A stretch of DNA of 60,513 bases from Clostridiales bacterium. Its GTDB lineage: Bacteria > Bacillota > Clostridia > Saccharofermentanales > Saccharofermentanaceae. The stretch spans positions 1-60,513 of the forward strand of contig JAFZKB010000019.1 in NCBI GenBank assembly GCA_017551865.1. Direction: 5' to 3'. Positions 53,248 through 60,295 of this stretch are shown here, in pieces. Within the stretch, counting starts at the first letter, position 1, and every line of letters begins with the position of its first letter. The position numbers and the translations under genes were made by a program. Below the pieces are notes generated by a model. That model did not search any database and had not been told where the DNA came from. It was given only the letters and a program-made list of their open reading frames with translations.

Positions 53248-53808
53248 TCAGTCTATTGGCTTTAGATCCACTTCTTCTCGAGAGCATTCTGCCCTGACCG
53301 ACGAATCCCAGTGTTCGCAGAAGTCTCCTGCTGGCGAAAACTGTTTGCTCAATTCATATCCTCGGTGAACAACGATTTCCTCAGAAAACCATACATCTTT
53401 CTCGAAAGCTATCTGGCGATCTCCAACTTCAAAAATAATCCCTCGAGTCACCCACACATCGTAAGTTTGTTTGCCATTTTCGAACAAACGCTGGTTTTCT
53501 TGAATAAGGGTTATTCCCTTTACTACTTCGTTCACTGGCGTTTTGATGAAAGCTTTTTTGTCGATAATCGGAAGTTTATCGTCAGATATACTCCATACCG
53601 CTACATCTTCCTTCGTCCCGTAGTAATCAAGGCATTCAGTAAAACTGTAGAGATAATATGAAGCATTTTCGGTCACCATCTCAACCACCTGTGAGCTAGT
53701 AGGGGTAAACTGAAACTCATCATGCCTAAGCGCAATAAGCTTTTTACCTATCATGGAGCAAAGCATGTCCACTTCAGACTGTTTTAAACGTATATCAATT
53801 ATTTTCAT
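53248..53808 (-). CDS. Hypothetical protein, probable immunity protein of the adjacent toxin
   Basis: A 186-residue soluble protein rich in acidic and aromatic residues (YYLYSFTECLDYYGTKEDVAVWSI; YDVWVTRGIIFEVGDRQIAFEKDVWFSEEI). It has no signal peptide or membrane segment. I do not recognise the family. It lies 8 bp downstream of a toxin-like gene on the same strand, the usual arrangement of a toxin and its immunity protein, and is unlikely to be cotranscribed with anything else. The immunity role is inference from context. Confidence 0.55.
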   Translation of the reverse strand: MKIIDIRLKQSEVDMLCSMIGKKLIALRHDEFQFTPTSSQVVEMVTENASYYLYSFTECLDYYGTKEDVAVWSISDDKLPIIDKKAFIKTPVNEVVKGITLIQENQRLFENGKQTYDVWVTRGIIFEVGDRQIAFEKDVWFSEEIVVHRGYELSKQFSPAGDFCEHWDSSVRAECSREEVDLKPID

Positions 53809-53816
53809 AACTCATG

Positions 53817-54206
53817 TCACTCCTTAACAAAATGTATCTTCTGAACTTTCAGACCGCCAGAGTCCGTACTTTTCTTGATATTTATATCAACAGCAGGTGT
53901 TCCATCTGAGTTGGATACCTCACGCCAAGTGACAACAGTGCCATCAGCCATTTTTGTAGTCTTTCCTTTAATGTTACCATTTTTGTCAACGATATCACTC
54001 TCAATTCCTCCGTTCGCAATGCGATCGTAGAAGTCTTTTGCTTTCGTCGATGGATCTGTCGAAGAAATATGACGAACGCGTTCATCTTTCGAGTCTGCTT
54101 TTGAACCAAAATACCCATTTCTCATCGGATAATCCTTTTTGAGGCCAGGTAGATTTTCACTTACAGAATTATGATGACCCGTATCACCTTTATATCCGAG
54201 GCCCAT
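53817..54206 (-). CDS. Small protein resembling a polymorphic-toxin C-terminal domain
   Basis: A 129-residue protein starting MGLGYKGDTGHHNSVSENLPGLKKDYPM. The segments HISSTDPSTKAKDFYDRIANGG, KTTKMADGTVVTWREVSNSDGTP and DINIKKSTDSGGLKVQKIHFV resemble C-terminal toxin modules of secreted polymorphic toxins, as I recall them. Here the module stands alone, without trafficking domains or a signal peptide. ATG 54206 has GGAGGTGAT just upstream. Its 5' end overlaps the DUF4417 gene by 17 bp. Catalytic residues are not clear to me. Confidence 0.5.
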   Translation of the reverse strand: MGLGYKGDTGHHNSVSENLPGLKKDYPMRNGYFGSKADSKDERVRHISSTDPSTKAKDFYDRIANGGIESDIVDKNGNIKGKTTKMADGTVVTWREVSNSDGTPAVDINIKKSTDSGGLKVQKIHFVKE

Positions 54207-54864
54207 GGGTATCACCTCCATTCTCCAGATGTGTTCTTTCATATTCACTTGCATATCGAACAAAGTATGATCGATGCAGGTATTCCCCAAATACGTCTTC
54301 CGGCATATAACCGTGAACCAGAACCGTCTTGGGAGTCAATTCATCCAGCATAACTGGTATTCCCGCTTTAAAAATCCTACGCAATTCTTTATCACGAAGG
54401 CATCCATGAGTACTGATGCATACTATCCCATTCTTCGGAACTCCTAAGAAACAGAAATCATATGTTGATTCATCGCCCCAGCGTATGTTCGGAATGACCG
54501 GAATTCCCTGTTTCTGCAAACAGAAACCTACAGCACGATTCATGTACGTATTCGTTTCTTGAAGACAACGAGATTGACCAATAAGAATAGAACAATCCGG
54601 TGTAATCACACCATCATATTGTTTCAGAACATCTATGTGCTTTGTGGTAGCAGTCAAAACAGAAGAGAAACAATTATCGAACTGATAAAAGTGAATATAC
54701 TGCCTCTTGTTCTCACAAGAACGAGCTTTACCAAAAGGCAAAATATCTCTTGGAATCTGTGCATTATTCAAATTCATCAGCATCGGGATGCCGGGTGATC
54801 CGACAAAGGATGCCCCTTCAGTTAAATAGGCTTGAAAGCCATCATCGAGTATACTTTTTTTCAT
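54190..54864 (-). CDS. DUF4417 family protein
   Basis: A 224-residue protein with features I associate with DUF4417, a family common on plasmids, phages and integrative elements: YDGVITPDCSILIGQ, NTYMNRAVGFCLQKQGIPVIPNIRWGDESTYDFCFLGVPKNGIVCISTHGC. It has a perfect ribosome site, AAGGAGGT, 6 bases before the ATG. Function unknown. A long inverted repeat (54921-54984) and a GTTTAC-type dyad (54989-55014) lie upstream and are candidates for its control. Confidence 0.75.
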   Translation of the reverse strand: MKKSILDDGFQAYLTEGASFVGSPGIPMLMNLNNAQIPRDILPFGKARSCENKRQYIHFYQFDNCFSSVLTATTKHIDVLKQYDGVITPDCSILIGQSRCLQETNTYMNRAVGFCLQKQGIPVIPNIRWGDESTYDFCFLGVPKNGIVCISTHGCLRDKELRRIFKAGIPVMLDELTPKTVLVHGYMPEDVFGEYLHRSYFVRYASEYERTHLENGGDTHGPRI

Positions 54865-54920
54865 ATGTATACCTCCTTATAAATGAATTAATTGCGAACA
54901 TTTCTGTCCGATTATTGAAT

Positions 54921-54984
54921 TCACTTCTCGGATGTGGCATACTAAATGAACCTACTTTTTGTGATGTTCACATCCGAAAAGTGA
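54921..54984. repeat. 16-bp inverted repeat upstream of the DUF4417 gene
   Basis: TCACTTCTCGGATGTG (54921-54936) and CACATCCGAAAAGTGA (54969-54984) are complementary except for one position, around a 32-base loop. They lie in the promoter region of the DUF4417 gene. Confidence 0.65.
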
Positions 54985-54988
54985 CACT

Positions 54989-55014
54989 TTGTAAACAGCG
55001 CCAACTGTTTACAA
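54989..55014. promoter_or_regulatory. GTAAAC/GTTTAC dyad, candidate XRE operator or terminator
   Basis: TTGTAAACAG and CTGTTTACAA form a perfect 10-bp inverted repeat around CGCCAA. The half-site GTTTAC also forms the dyad upstream of the XRE-ImmA gene (56621-56649). A T-run follows only on the plus strand, so as a terminator of the minus-strand PIN gene it is weak. Confidence 0.5.
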
Positions 55015-55027
55015 GGTGTTTTTAATT

Positions 55028-55549
55028 TCACCCACCATAGGCATCATCCTCCTTTCTTCTTTCCATTTCCAAGCGCTTTTCTATCTCGTCAACAGGAAGT
55101 CGCCTTTCAGGATGGCTCAAAAATCTTTCAAGACAAGATATATATTCCGTCCGATCTATGAGTTTCTGCTCGTAAACACTGTCCAACAAGCCTATCGTAC
55201 CCTTGACCTCCACAGCCTCATTTTTTGCAGCCAGTCGAAGAGCATTGTCACCTGTCACAAGCAGAATGCCTCTCGACTTTGCTATTGACAGTGCGATGGC
55301 ATCATAAGCTGAAATCTTCCGGTACCGTGAACGCAGTTCCTCAGCCAGATAAAATTCGGCAGTATCAATATCAACTGTCTGCAGCCCTTTTTCTTGCAAT
55401 TCAGAAATCAAACCCGGCGGATGAATAATCTCCTTGCGAAGAGCTTCACCAAACATAATAAAGGTGCATGGAAGTTTGAACGGTATTTCCAGACATGAAA
55501 CCGTATAAAAATCGAACCATATATTGGTGTCACTACTGATATATTGCAA
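55028..55549 (-). CDS. PIN-domain protein, probable toxin ribonuclease
   Basis: A 173-residue PIN-domain protein. Acidic metal-site candidates are Asp7 (ISSDTNIW), Glu40, Asp83 (AYDAIALSIAK) and Asp101 (LLVTGDNALRLAA). PIN toxins cleave RNA, often tRNA or rRNA. The start lies 1 base after the stop of the XRE-ImmA gene, so the two form a tight pair in which the upstream protein would be the antitoxin and repressor. The C-terminal 40 residues are a charged helix. Confidence 0.8.
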   Translation of the reverse strand: MQYISSDTNIWFDFYTVSCLEIPFKLPCTFIMFGEALRKEIIHPPGLISELQEKGLQTVDIDTAEFYLAEELRSRYRKISAYDAIALSIAKSRGILLVTGDNALRLAAKNEAVEVKGTIGLLDSVYEQKLIDRTEYISCLERFLSHPERRLPVDEIEKRLEMERRKEDDAYGG

Positions 55550-55550
55550 G

Positions 55551-56594
55551 TTACGTCACCGCCAATCCATAGAACTGCTCTATATCAGAAATATCCGTTC
55601 CAAGAAGCTCTGCTCCACGATTCAACGATAGGCCTTCTTCATTGATAGCTCGATAAACTAACTGCTTGAGAAGAGAAGGAGCTTCAGGACTTTTTATATG
55701 AACCGGTTCATTCGTTTTATACCCCGCTTTATTGGCTTTGATATAGAAATCCCTCTCTACAGCAGACGAGATAATGCCAGCCAACGCTGCGCGTTTTACA
55801 AGAAGATATAACGAAATTCCATATTCCTCACAGACAAGCACGAAATCCTTTGTCACTCGAGTTCTACGAGAACCCAACTCTCTTAGAAGATCTTTCTTTG
55901 AGATTAGAAAAGCACCCGAAATCGCCGTAGCCAGATCCTCCTCTTCTTTTTCATCGAAATCCGTATTGGGTGAAAACATAAGATGGACTAGCTCATGAAC
56001 TATCGTAGACCGTTTGCGTTCTGGCGACATATTTGCGTTAACTACAATGTAAGGATACTTGTTTACCATTCCGTTCATACCGCTGAACTTTCGACAGTCG
56101 TAATCAAGTTCAAAGATAAGAAAACCACAATTCTCAAGAGCAGCATAAAGCTCTTTTATAGGTCCGACTACAGGAAACCCAAGAGCCTGTTTCAGATTTT
56201 TGGCATCAATTTCCGAGTCTGTATTCCATTCAAGATTTTTCGTACGAGGGGGATCTGGGAGAGGATTTCCTCCCAAACACTCTACAGCATCAAAGAACCG
56301 GCTGAAATACTCTTCAACCGACTCTCTTATATACTCCTGTTTCGATTCAGGAAGTGATGCTTGTTTGCGGAATTCACCATGTTCAAAAGAAAGAGAAGTA
56401 TTTCGCTCCGCTAGAAAGTCAGCGATAAAGACACCCAAAACGTCAGCCAGTTTCTTGATCATATCAATATCCGGATTACGTTCACCATTTTCATAATGCG
56501 TTATCGTCATAGCAGATACACCACACTTATCCGCGAGTTCTTTTTTAGACATATTCTTTTGTAACCGATAATACTTAAGGTTCTTATTGAACAT
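55551..56594 (-). CDS. XRE repressor fused to ImmA/IrrE metallopeptidase, probable antitoxin/regulator
   Basis: A 347-residue two-domain protein. The N-terminal helix-turn-helix covers about 5-60 (LQKNMSKKELADKCGVSAMTITHYENG). The zinc peptidase site HELVH is at 200-204, with a downstream acidic segment EKEEEDLATAISGAFLI that may give the third ligand. Such proteins repress and are inactivated by, or cleave, partners in phage, ICE and toxin-antitoxin systems. It is the first gene of the pair with the PIN protein. An inverted repeat GTTTACTA...TAGTAAAC upstream is a likely operator. Confidence 0.87.
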   Translation of the reverse strand: MFNKNLKYYRLQKNMSKKELADKCGVSAMTITHYENGERNPDIDMIKKLADVLGVFIADFLAERNTSLSFEHGEFRKQASLPESKQEYIRESVEEYFSRFFDAVECLGGNPLPDPPRTKNLEWNTDSEIDAKNLKQALGFPVVGPIKELYAALENCGFLIFELDYDCRKFSGMNGMVNKYPYIVVNANMSPERKRSTIVHELVHLMFSPNTDFDEKEEEDLATAISGAFLISKKDLLRELGSRRTRVTKDFVLVCEEYGISLYLLVKRAALAGIISSAVERDFYIKANKAGYKTNEPVHIKSPEAPSLLKQLVYRAINEEGLSLNRGAELLGTDISDIEQFYGLAVT

Positions 56595-56620
56595 ATGTCA
56601 GCACCACCTTCCTGTGTTTA

Positions 56621-56649
56621 GTTTACTACTTTTTTTTCAAATAGTAAAC
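56621..56649. promoter_or_regulatory. Probable XRE operator upstream of the PIN/XRE-ImmA operon
   Basis: GTTTACTA (56621-56628) and TAGTAAAC (56642-56649) are a perfect 8-bp inverted repeat, 27 bases upstream of the ATG at 56594. An A/T-rich centre (A-run on the minus strand) lies where the promoter would be. Confidence 0.6.
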
Positions 56650-56681
56650 AGCCAATCATGGAAGATGCTTGCCTTGTTGCT

Positions 56682-56702
56682 GGTTAACATTTGGTTAACG
56701 TT
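56682..56702 (+). repeat. GGTTAAC arm-type repeat, right copy
   Basis: GGTTAACATT followed by TGGTTAACGTT, 20 of 21 identical to 53213-53233, 117 bases left of att copy 2. It supports island 1 being a single element with matching ends. Confidence 0.7.
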
Positions 56703-56818
56703 TTGATGAAATCTTATGCGATCATTCGCTATTATGTGACGCGTTAATGCGCGTTTAACCCTGATAAATCAGCATTTCATGCAAAACTATACCACGATAA
56801 AAAACGCGTGAATTTGCC

Positions 56819-56863
56819 TTTGTAATCAGCAGGTCGCGAGTTCGAGTCTCGCAATCGGCTCCA
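56819..56863 (+). repeat. att copy 2: 3' half of tRNA-Thr (45 bp)
   Basis: Identical to the tRNA-Thr 3' half at 53063-53107, but the bases to its left are unrelated to a tRNA, so it is a fragment, not a gene. It marks the junction between islands 1 and 2. Confidence 0.93.
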
Positions 56864-56869
56864 GCAAAG

Positions 56870-56908
56870 AACCCCGATACCGCAATGGTTTCGGGGTTTT
56901 GTTTTTCT
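56870..56908 (+). terminator. Terminator after att copy 2
   Basis: AACCCCGATACC (56870-56881), loop GCAAT, then GGTTTCGGGGTT (56887-56898) with one mismatch, followed by TTGTTTTT. It is similar in design to, but different in sequence from, the terminator after the intact tRNA. Confidence 0.85.
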
Positions 56909-56981
56909 GCTGATTAATCTCGAAGGATCGTCTACGATATACTACGCGTCGCGTGATCGGTTCACGGTTTGTTCGTAGTCT

Positions 56982-57019
56982 ACAATGGATTTGTGTCATT
57001 TTTGACAAAAATCCATTGT
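56982..57019 (+). repeat. Stem-loop A upstream of the DUF4143 ATPase
   Basis: The arms at 56982-56998 and 57003-57019 are complementary at 16 of 17 positions around loop TTTT. The inner stem is TGTCA/TGACA and the outer stem contains AATGG/CCATT. Together with stem-loop B it forms a tandem pair with the same framework. Confidence 0.75.
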
Positions 57020-57054
57020 GGGCTCTTGAAGAACACTCCCACCAGTGCTATTTT

Positions 57055-57092
57055 AGAATGGAAAAGTGTCACAAATGACATTTTCCCATTCT
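57055..57092 (+). repeat. Stem-loop B upstream of the DUF4143 ATPase
   Basis: The arms at 57055-57071 and 57076-57092 pair at 15 or more of 17 positions around loop CAAA. The inner stem is TGTCA/TGACA and the outer stem is AGAATGG/CCATTCT. The right arm abuts the ribosome site (GGAGGG) of the gene at 57103, so folding in mRNA would affect initiation. Confidence 0.75.
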
Positions 57093-57102
57093 GGAGGGCA
57101 AT

Positions 57103-58398
57103 ATGGATATTAAACGTGACTTCTATCTAACAAAACTCATAAACCGTATGGGAAATGGGCAAGTAAAAGTTATTACGGGAGTGAGACGATGTGGGAAATC
57201 ATTTCTTCTCAACACATTATTCTTTGAATATCTATTGAGCAAAGGCATTCCGGAAGATCACATAATACGATTTGCTTTTGACTCAGCTGACGATCTTGAA
57301 TTAATAGGCGAAGATATTGTTGAGCTTCAGTTGGAGAACAAGAAGGCCGATCCGAAGAAGTTCATGAAATATATCAAAACAAAGTGTGTAGACAGCAAAA
57401 AGTATTATCTTCTGCTTGATGAAGTCCAGTTAATGGATTCATTCGAATCTGTATTGAACGGGTATATACGAAAAAGAAACCTGGACATATACGTTACAGG
57501 CAGTAATGCAAAGTTCTTGTCTAAGGATATTATTACAGAGTTTTCCGGACGTGGGGACGAGATTCATATGTACCCTCTGAGTTTTTCGGAATTCATGACA
57601 GCTTTCGAAGGCGATAAATATGCAGGACTATCACAGTACATGACATATGGCGGTATTCCTTTGGTTGTTCTTTGTAAAGATGATAGCGACAAGTCGGATC
57701 TGCTGGCAAACCTTTACAGCGAGATATATGTTTCTGATATAGTAAAACGTCACAAAGTACGAAATCAAAGTGAATTGGAAGATCTATTGAATATTCTTTC
57801 TTCTTCCATCGGATCACTTACGAATCCCGAAAAACTCAAGAGAACTTTTCAGAGCGTGAAGCATTCGAAGATAACCGGCCCGACTATACAGAAATACCTG
57901 GGATATTTGCAAGACTCCTTTCTTCTCGAATCAGCGACTCGTTATGATATAAAAGGCAAATCGTATATCGAGACGCCTCAGAAGTATTATTTTAGCGATT
58001 TAGGTCTGCGTAATGTCCGGATCAACTTCAGACAGATGGAACCAACTCATTCGATGGAAAATGTTATCTATAATGAACTCCGCATGAGAGGGTATAACGT
58101 AGATGTTGGCGTCGTACCAATTGTTGAAAAGGATTCAAACGGTAAGCAGCAGCGAAAACAGTTGGAGATCGATTTTGTATGTAATAAAGGCTCATCGAGA
58201 TACTATATCCAATCGGCCTATTCGTTACCTACAGAAGAAAAACGCATTCAGGAAACACGTCCATTCACCAAAATCAAAGATGCTTTTAAGCGTATCGTAA
58301 TCACAGGCGATATGATTTCACCCCATTATGACGAAGATGGAATCCTGCTTGTGAACATATATGATTTCTTACTGAATCCCACGGTGATTGAGGAATAA
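57103..58398 (+). CDS. ATP-binding protein, AAA_14/DUF4143 family (intact)
   Basis: A 431-residue ATPase. The P-loop GVRRCGKS is at 26-33, Walker B YYLLLDEVQ near 101-109, and the sensor-like VTGSNAKFLS follows. The mid-region QYMTYGGIPLVV and the DUF4143 C-terminal half (KYYFSDLGLRNVRINF; LEIDFVCNKGSSRYYIQSA) have the look of a nuclease-like D...E/D-x-K-type fold. The physiological role of the family is unknown; it is abundant in host-associated anaerobes and often mobile. It is preceded by two hairpins. A decayed relative lies at 21985. GGAGGGCAAT precedes the ATG. Confidence 0.88.
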   Translation: MDIKRDFYLTKLINRMGNGQVKVITGVRRCGKSFLLNTLFFEYLLSKGIPEDHIIRFAFDSADDLELIGEDIVELQLENKKADPKKFMKYIKTKCVDSKKYYLLLDEVQLMDSFESVLNGYIRKRNLDIYVTGSNAKFLSKDIITEFSGRGDEIHMYPLSFSEFMTAFEGDKYAGLSQYMTYGGIPLVVLCKDDSDKSDLLANLYSEIYVSDIVKRHKVRNQSELEDLLNILSSSIGSLTNPEKLKRTFQSVKHSKITGPTIQKYLGYLQDSFLLESATRYDIKGKSYIETPQKYYFSDLGLRNVRINFRQMEPTHSMENVIYNELRMRGYNVDVGVVPIVEKDSNGKQQRKQLEIDFVCNKGSSRYYIQSAYSLPTEEKRIQETRPFTKIKDAFKRIVITGDMISPHYDEDGILLVNIYDFLLNPTVIEE

Positions 58399-58439
58399 TC
58401 TGTCAGGCACCATCCTGTCAGAAAAGAATGGGGGCAACA

Positions 58440-59453
58440 TTACTCTTGAACCTTCTTAAACACTTGGTCGAAGACATCAAGAGGGATCTTCACCCAAAAA
58501 GAATCCTGGGTTATCGTGTAACCGACATATCCGCCTTCCTTTAGCCGGATATGGATCACTGTTCCGTCTTCCATCTGAAGATACAGATGAACGATTTTCC
58601 CTTCCCGATACCACGTCTCCGCCTCGTTCACGTCCGACCAGGTATCAATGACAGGCGCGCCGACAGTGCTTTTCCAAAAGGCGTCCCAGACTTCGTCACT
58701 GATCGAAACATCACTTCGGTTCCCTCTGCCATGATTCCAATCCTCCTGACTCTGTTTCTGAACCGATCGCACATTTCCATAGATGTGTAACCTGGCCTCA
58801 AAGATGTCTTCTCCTGTGGCAAGTTCGATATTGTTCATCCGTTCCATGAACATTACCATACGGAGGATATCATCATTTTCGTATACACATACACATATTC
58901 TGAAGTCCGGGTCATAGCCCTTGACCGTATAGACCTCTCCTGCCGTAGTCGATGCAAATTCAGTTGCGTACTCATCCTGTGAAGACCACTCATCCAGATT
59001 GCCCTTCGCCGTTCCGAGGCGCTCACCGATCAGTTCTGAAACCTTTTCCAGATCCTGTTCGCCATAGTACTCAGCCTGCGTATAGATGCCGCCCCTATAG
59101 ACCACTAATCCGACCATATCCGCCATCAATGACACTTTCCCTTCCGGAAGGACGATTTCAGGAACATAGACCCCCTGCTCTTTACTGTTCGGCGCATTGG
59201 TGGAAGACGTTGGGACAGTATTCGTCGTTTCTGATGGCGCAGTATACGTGACGGCAGCTGTGGTTTTCGCCTCCTGCCTTCCTGGCAGAACAAATCTCGA
59301 GACGACATAGACGCCCCCTGCAATCACAAGAAGCGCGGCAGCAACAGCCAACCACAAGTATTTCCCGTCGTTCTTTGCCTGCATATCCGCCTCGTTCCGA
59401 AGGAATCGGGCATCAATATCGCCTAAAGTATCCAATAAATCGTGACCCGTCAT
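58440..59453 (-). CDS. Membrane protein, probable anti-sigma factor or sigma-linked sensor
   Basis: A 337-residue protein with a cytoplasmic N-terminus of about 32 residues (MTGHDLLDTLGDIDARFLRNEAD), one transmembrane helix (about 33-55, LWLAVAAALLVIAGGVYVVSRFVL), a Ser/Thr/Pro linker, and an outer domain of about 230 residues I do not recognise. ATG 59453 overlaps the sigma-factor stop as ATGA, with GGAGG upstream. A membrane protein translationally coupled to an ECF-type sigma is classically its anti-sigma; no known anti-sigma zinc motif is seen, so this is inference. Confidence 0.72.
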   Translation of the reverse strand: MTGHDLLDTLGDIDARFLRNEADMQAKNDGKYLWLAVAAALLVIAGGVYVVSRFVLPGRQEAKTTAAVTYTAPSETTNTVPTSSTNAPNSKEQGVYVPEIVLPEGKVSLMADMVGLVVYRGGIYTQAEYYGEQDLEKVSELIGERLGTAKGNLDEWSSQDEYATEFASTTAGEVYTVKGYDPDFRICVCVYENDDILRMVMFMERMNNIELATGEDIFEARLHIYGNVRSVQKQSQEDWNHGRGNRSDVSISDEVWDAFWKSTVGAPVIDTWSDVNEAETWYREGKIVHLYLQMEDGTVIHIRLKEGGYVGYTITQDSFWVKIPLDVFDQVFKKVQE

Positions 59454-60034
59454 AGAGAATAACCTCCATTTTTCAGATTCTCTTTCAGTTTCTTTCTCAT
59501 CCGGCAAAGCACTGTCTTGACTTTGCTTTGCGTCATACCATATCTTTTGGCAATACTTTCGACGGATTCGAAGTACCAGTATCTTCTAACAAACACTCTC
59601 TGCTGCTCTTCAGAGCAGGAATCCAGAAAGATCTCCAAGAGTTCCTTGAGGCAAAGCCTGTCCATCTCCGCTTCTGTGGAATAGGGCGCCGGAATACATT
59701 CCTGCATCTCCTGTGTCAGTTCACTATACACGGCATTCCGCTTCTGCCGGCGATTGGCCTTGCAGATATCCAGCGCACAGTGTCTGACGATCCTACCAAC
59801 AAATGCAAAGAGATACGTCCGCGGTTCGTGAGGTGGAATCAGGTTCCATGTCTTTAAGTACGCATCGTTCTCGCACTCTTCCGCCGCCTCGTGGTCGCAC
59901 AGGATATCAAATGCGATTCGTCGAAGCCGCTTGCCGTATTTCTTTGACGTCTCAGTGATAGCCTGTTCGTCTCTGGACAAGAATAAATCTACGATCTTAT
60001 CGTCTTCCAAGAAACTCTCCTCCGTTTTTTTCAT
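59450..60034 (-). CDS. RNA polymerase sigma factor, sigma-70 family (ECF-like)
   Basis: A 194-residue sigma factor. Region 2 is about 25-95 (YGKRLRRIAFDILCDHEAAEECENDAYLKTWNLIPPHEPRTYLFAFVGRIVRH) and region 4 about 135-185 (CLKELLEIFLDSCSEEQQRVFVRRYWYFESVESIAKRYGMTQSKVKTVLCRMRKKL). ATG 60034 is preferred to 60040 because it leaves 6 bases after AAGGGTGA. It is coupled to the membrane protein gene downstream. A TGTAACC sequence upstream on the minus strand could be an ECF -35 for autoregulation, unproven. Confidence 0.9.
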   Translation of the reverse strand: MKKTEESFLEDDKIVDLFLSRDEQAITETSKKYGKRLRRIAFDILCDHEAAEECENDAYLKTWNLIPPHEPRTYLFAFVGRIVRHCALDICKANRRQKRNAVYSELTQEMQECIPAPYSTEAEMDRLCLKELLEIFLDSCSEEQQRVFVRRYWYFESVESIAKRYGMTQSKVKTVLCRMRKKLKENLKNGGYSL

Positions 60035-60040
60035 GCGCAT

Positions 60041-60295
60041 TCACCCTTATTAGCGACATTTTCTCACATATGGTTACACTATTGGAAAAATTTCTGAAAA
60101 GTCATCACGTTTTTCTCTTCTCAAAAAGAAAAAGCTAAAGATGCCAGCAAGTATCCTGAAACGATTTTTGGTGTTTATTTTGCAAAAATCATATAAAAAC
60201 AGGCAAAACGATAAGCAACGATAAATCTCTCAAACGTCCTATTTTCAAGCATCAAAGGCACATTTGCAAAACGATAAAAAACACCTCTTCCGCTA
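60041..60295. other. Non-coding right end of island 2
   Basis: AT-rich stretch upstream of the sigma gene. GCAAAACGATAA occurs exactly at 60203-60214 and 60266-60277, with another ACGATAA at 60218-60224. No gene is seen. Confidence 0.6.

Larger units (their letters stand above)
53108..56863 (+). mobile_element. Island 1: putative integrative element in tRNA-Thr (no integrase seen)
   Basis: The 3.76-kb segment is bounded by att copy 1 (53063-53107) and att copy 2 (56819-56863). It has a near-identical 21-bp sequence near each end (GGTTAACATTaGGTTAACGTT at 53213 and GGTTAACATTtGGTTAACGTT at 56682), as expected for recombinase arm sites. The cargo, all minus strand: a putative immunity protein, a toxin-like protein, a DUF4417 protein, a PIN protein and an XRE-ImmA protein. 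No recombinase or mobilisation gene is present, so it is either a deletion remnant or moved in trans. Confidence 0.75.

Noticed and set aside
52937..53287. A 116-codon minus-strand frame with LRDSNSRPADYKSAALPTELSRR
   Set aside because: It is the antisense of tRNA-Thr and its flanks; this peptide is a known artefact of annotating across tRNA genes.
56826..57008. A 60-codon minus-strand frame ending in PIARLELATC
   Set aside because: Antisense of att copy 2 (tRNA fragment); same type of artefact.
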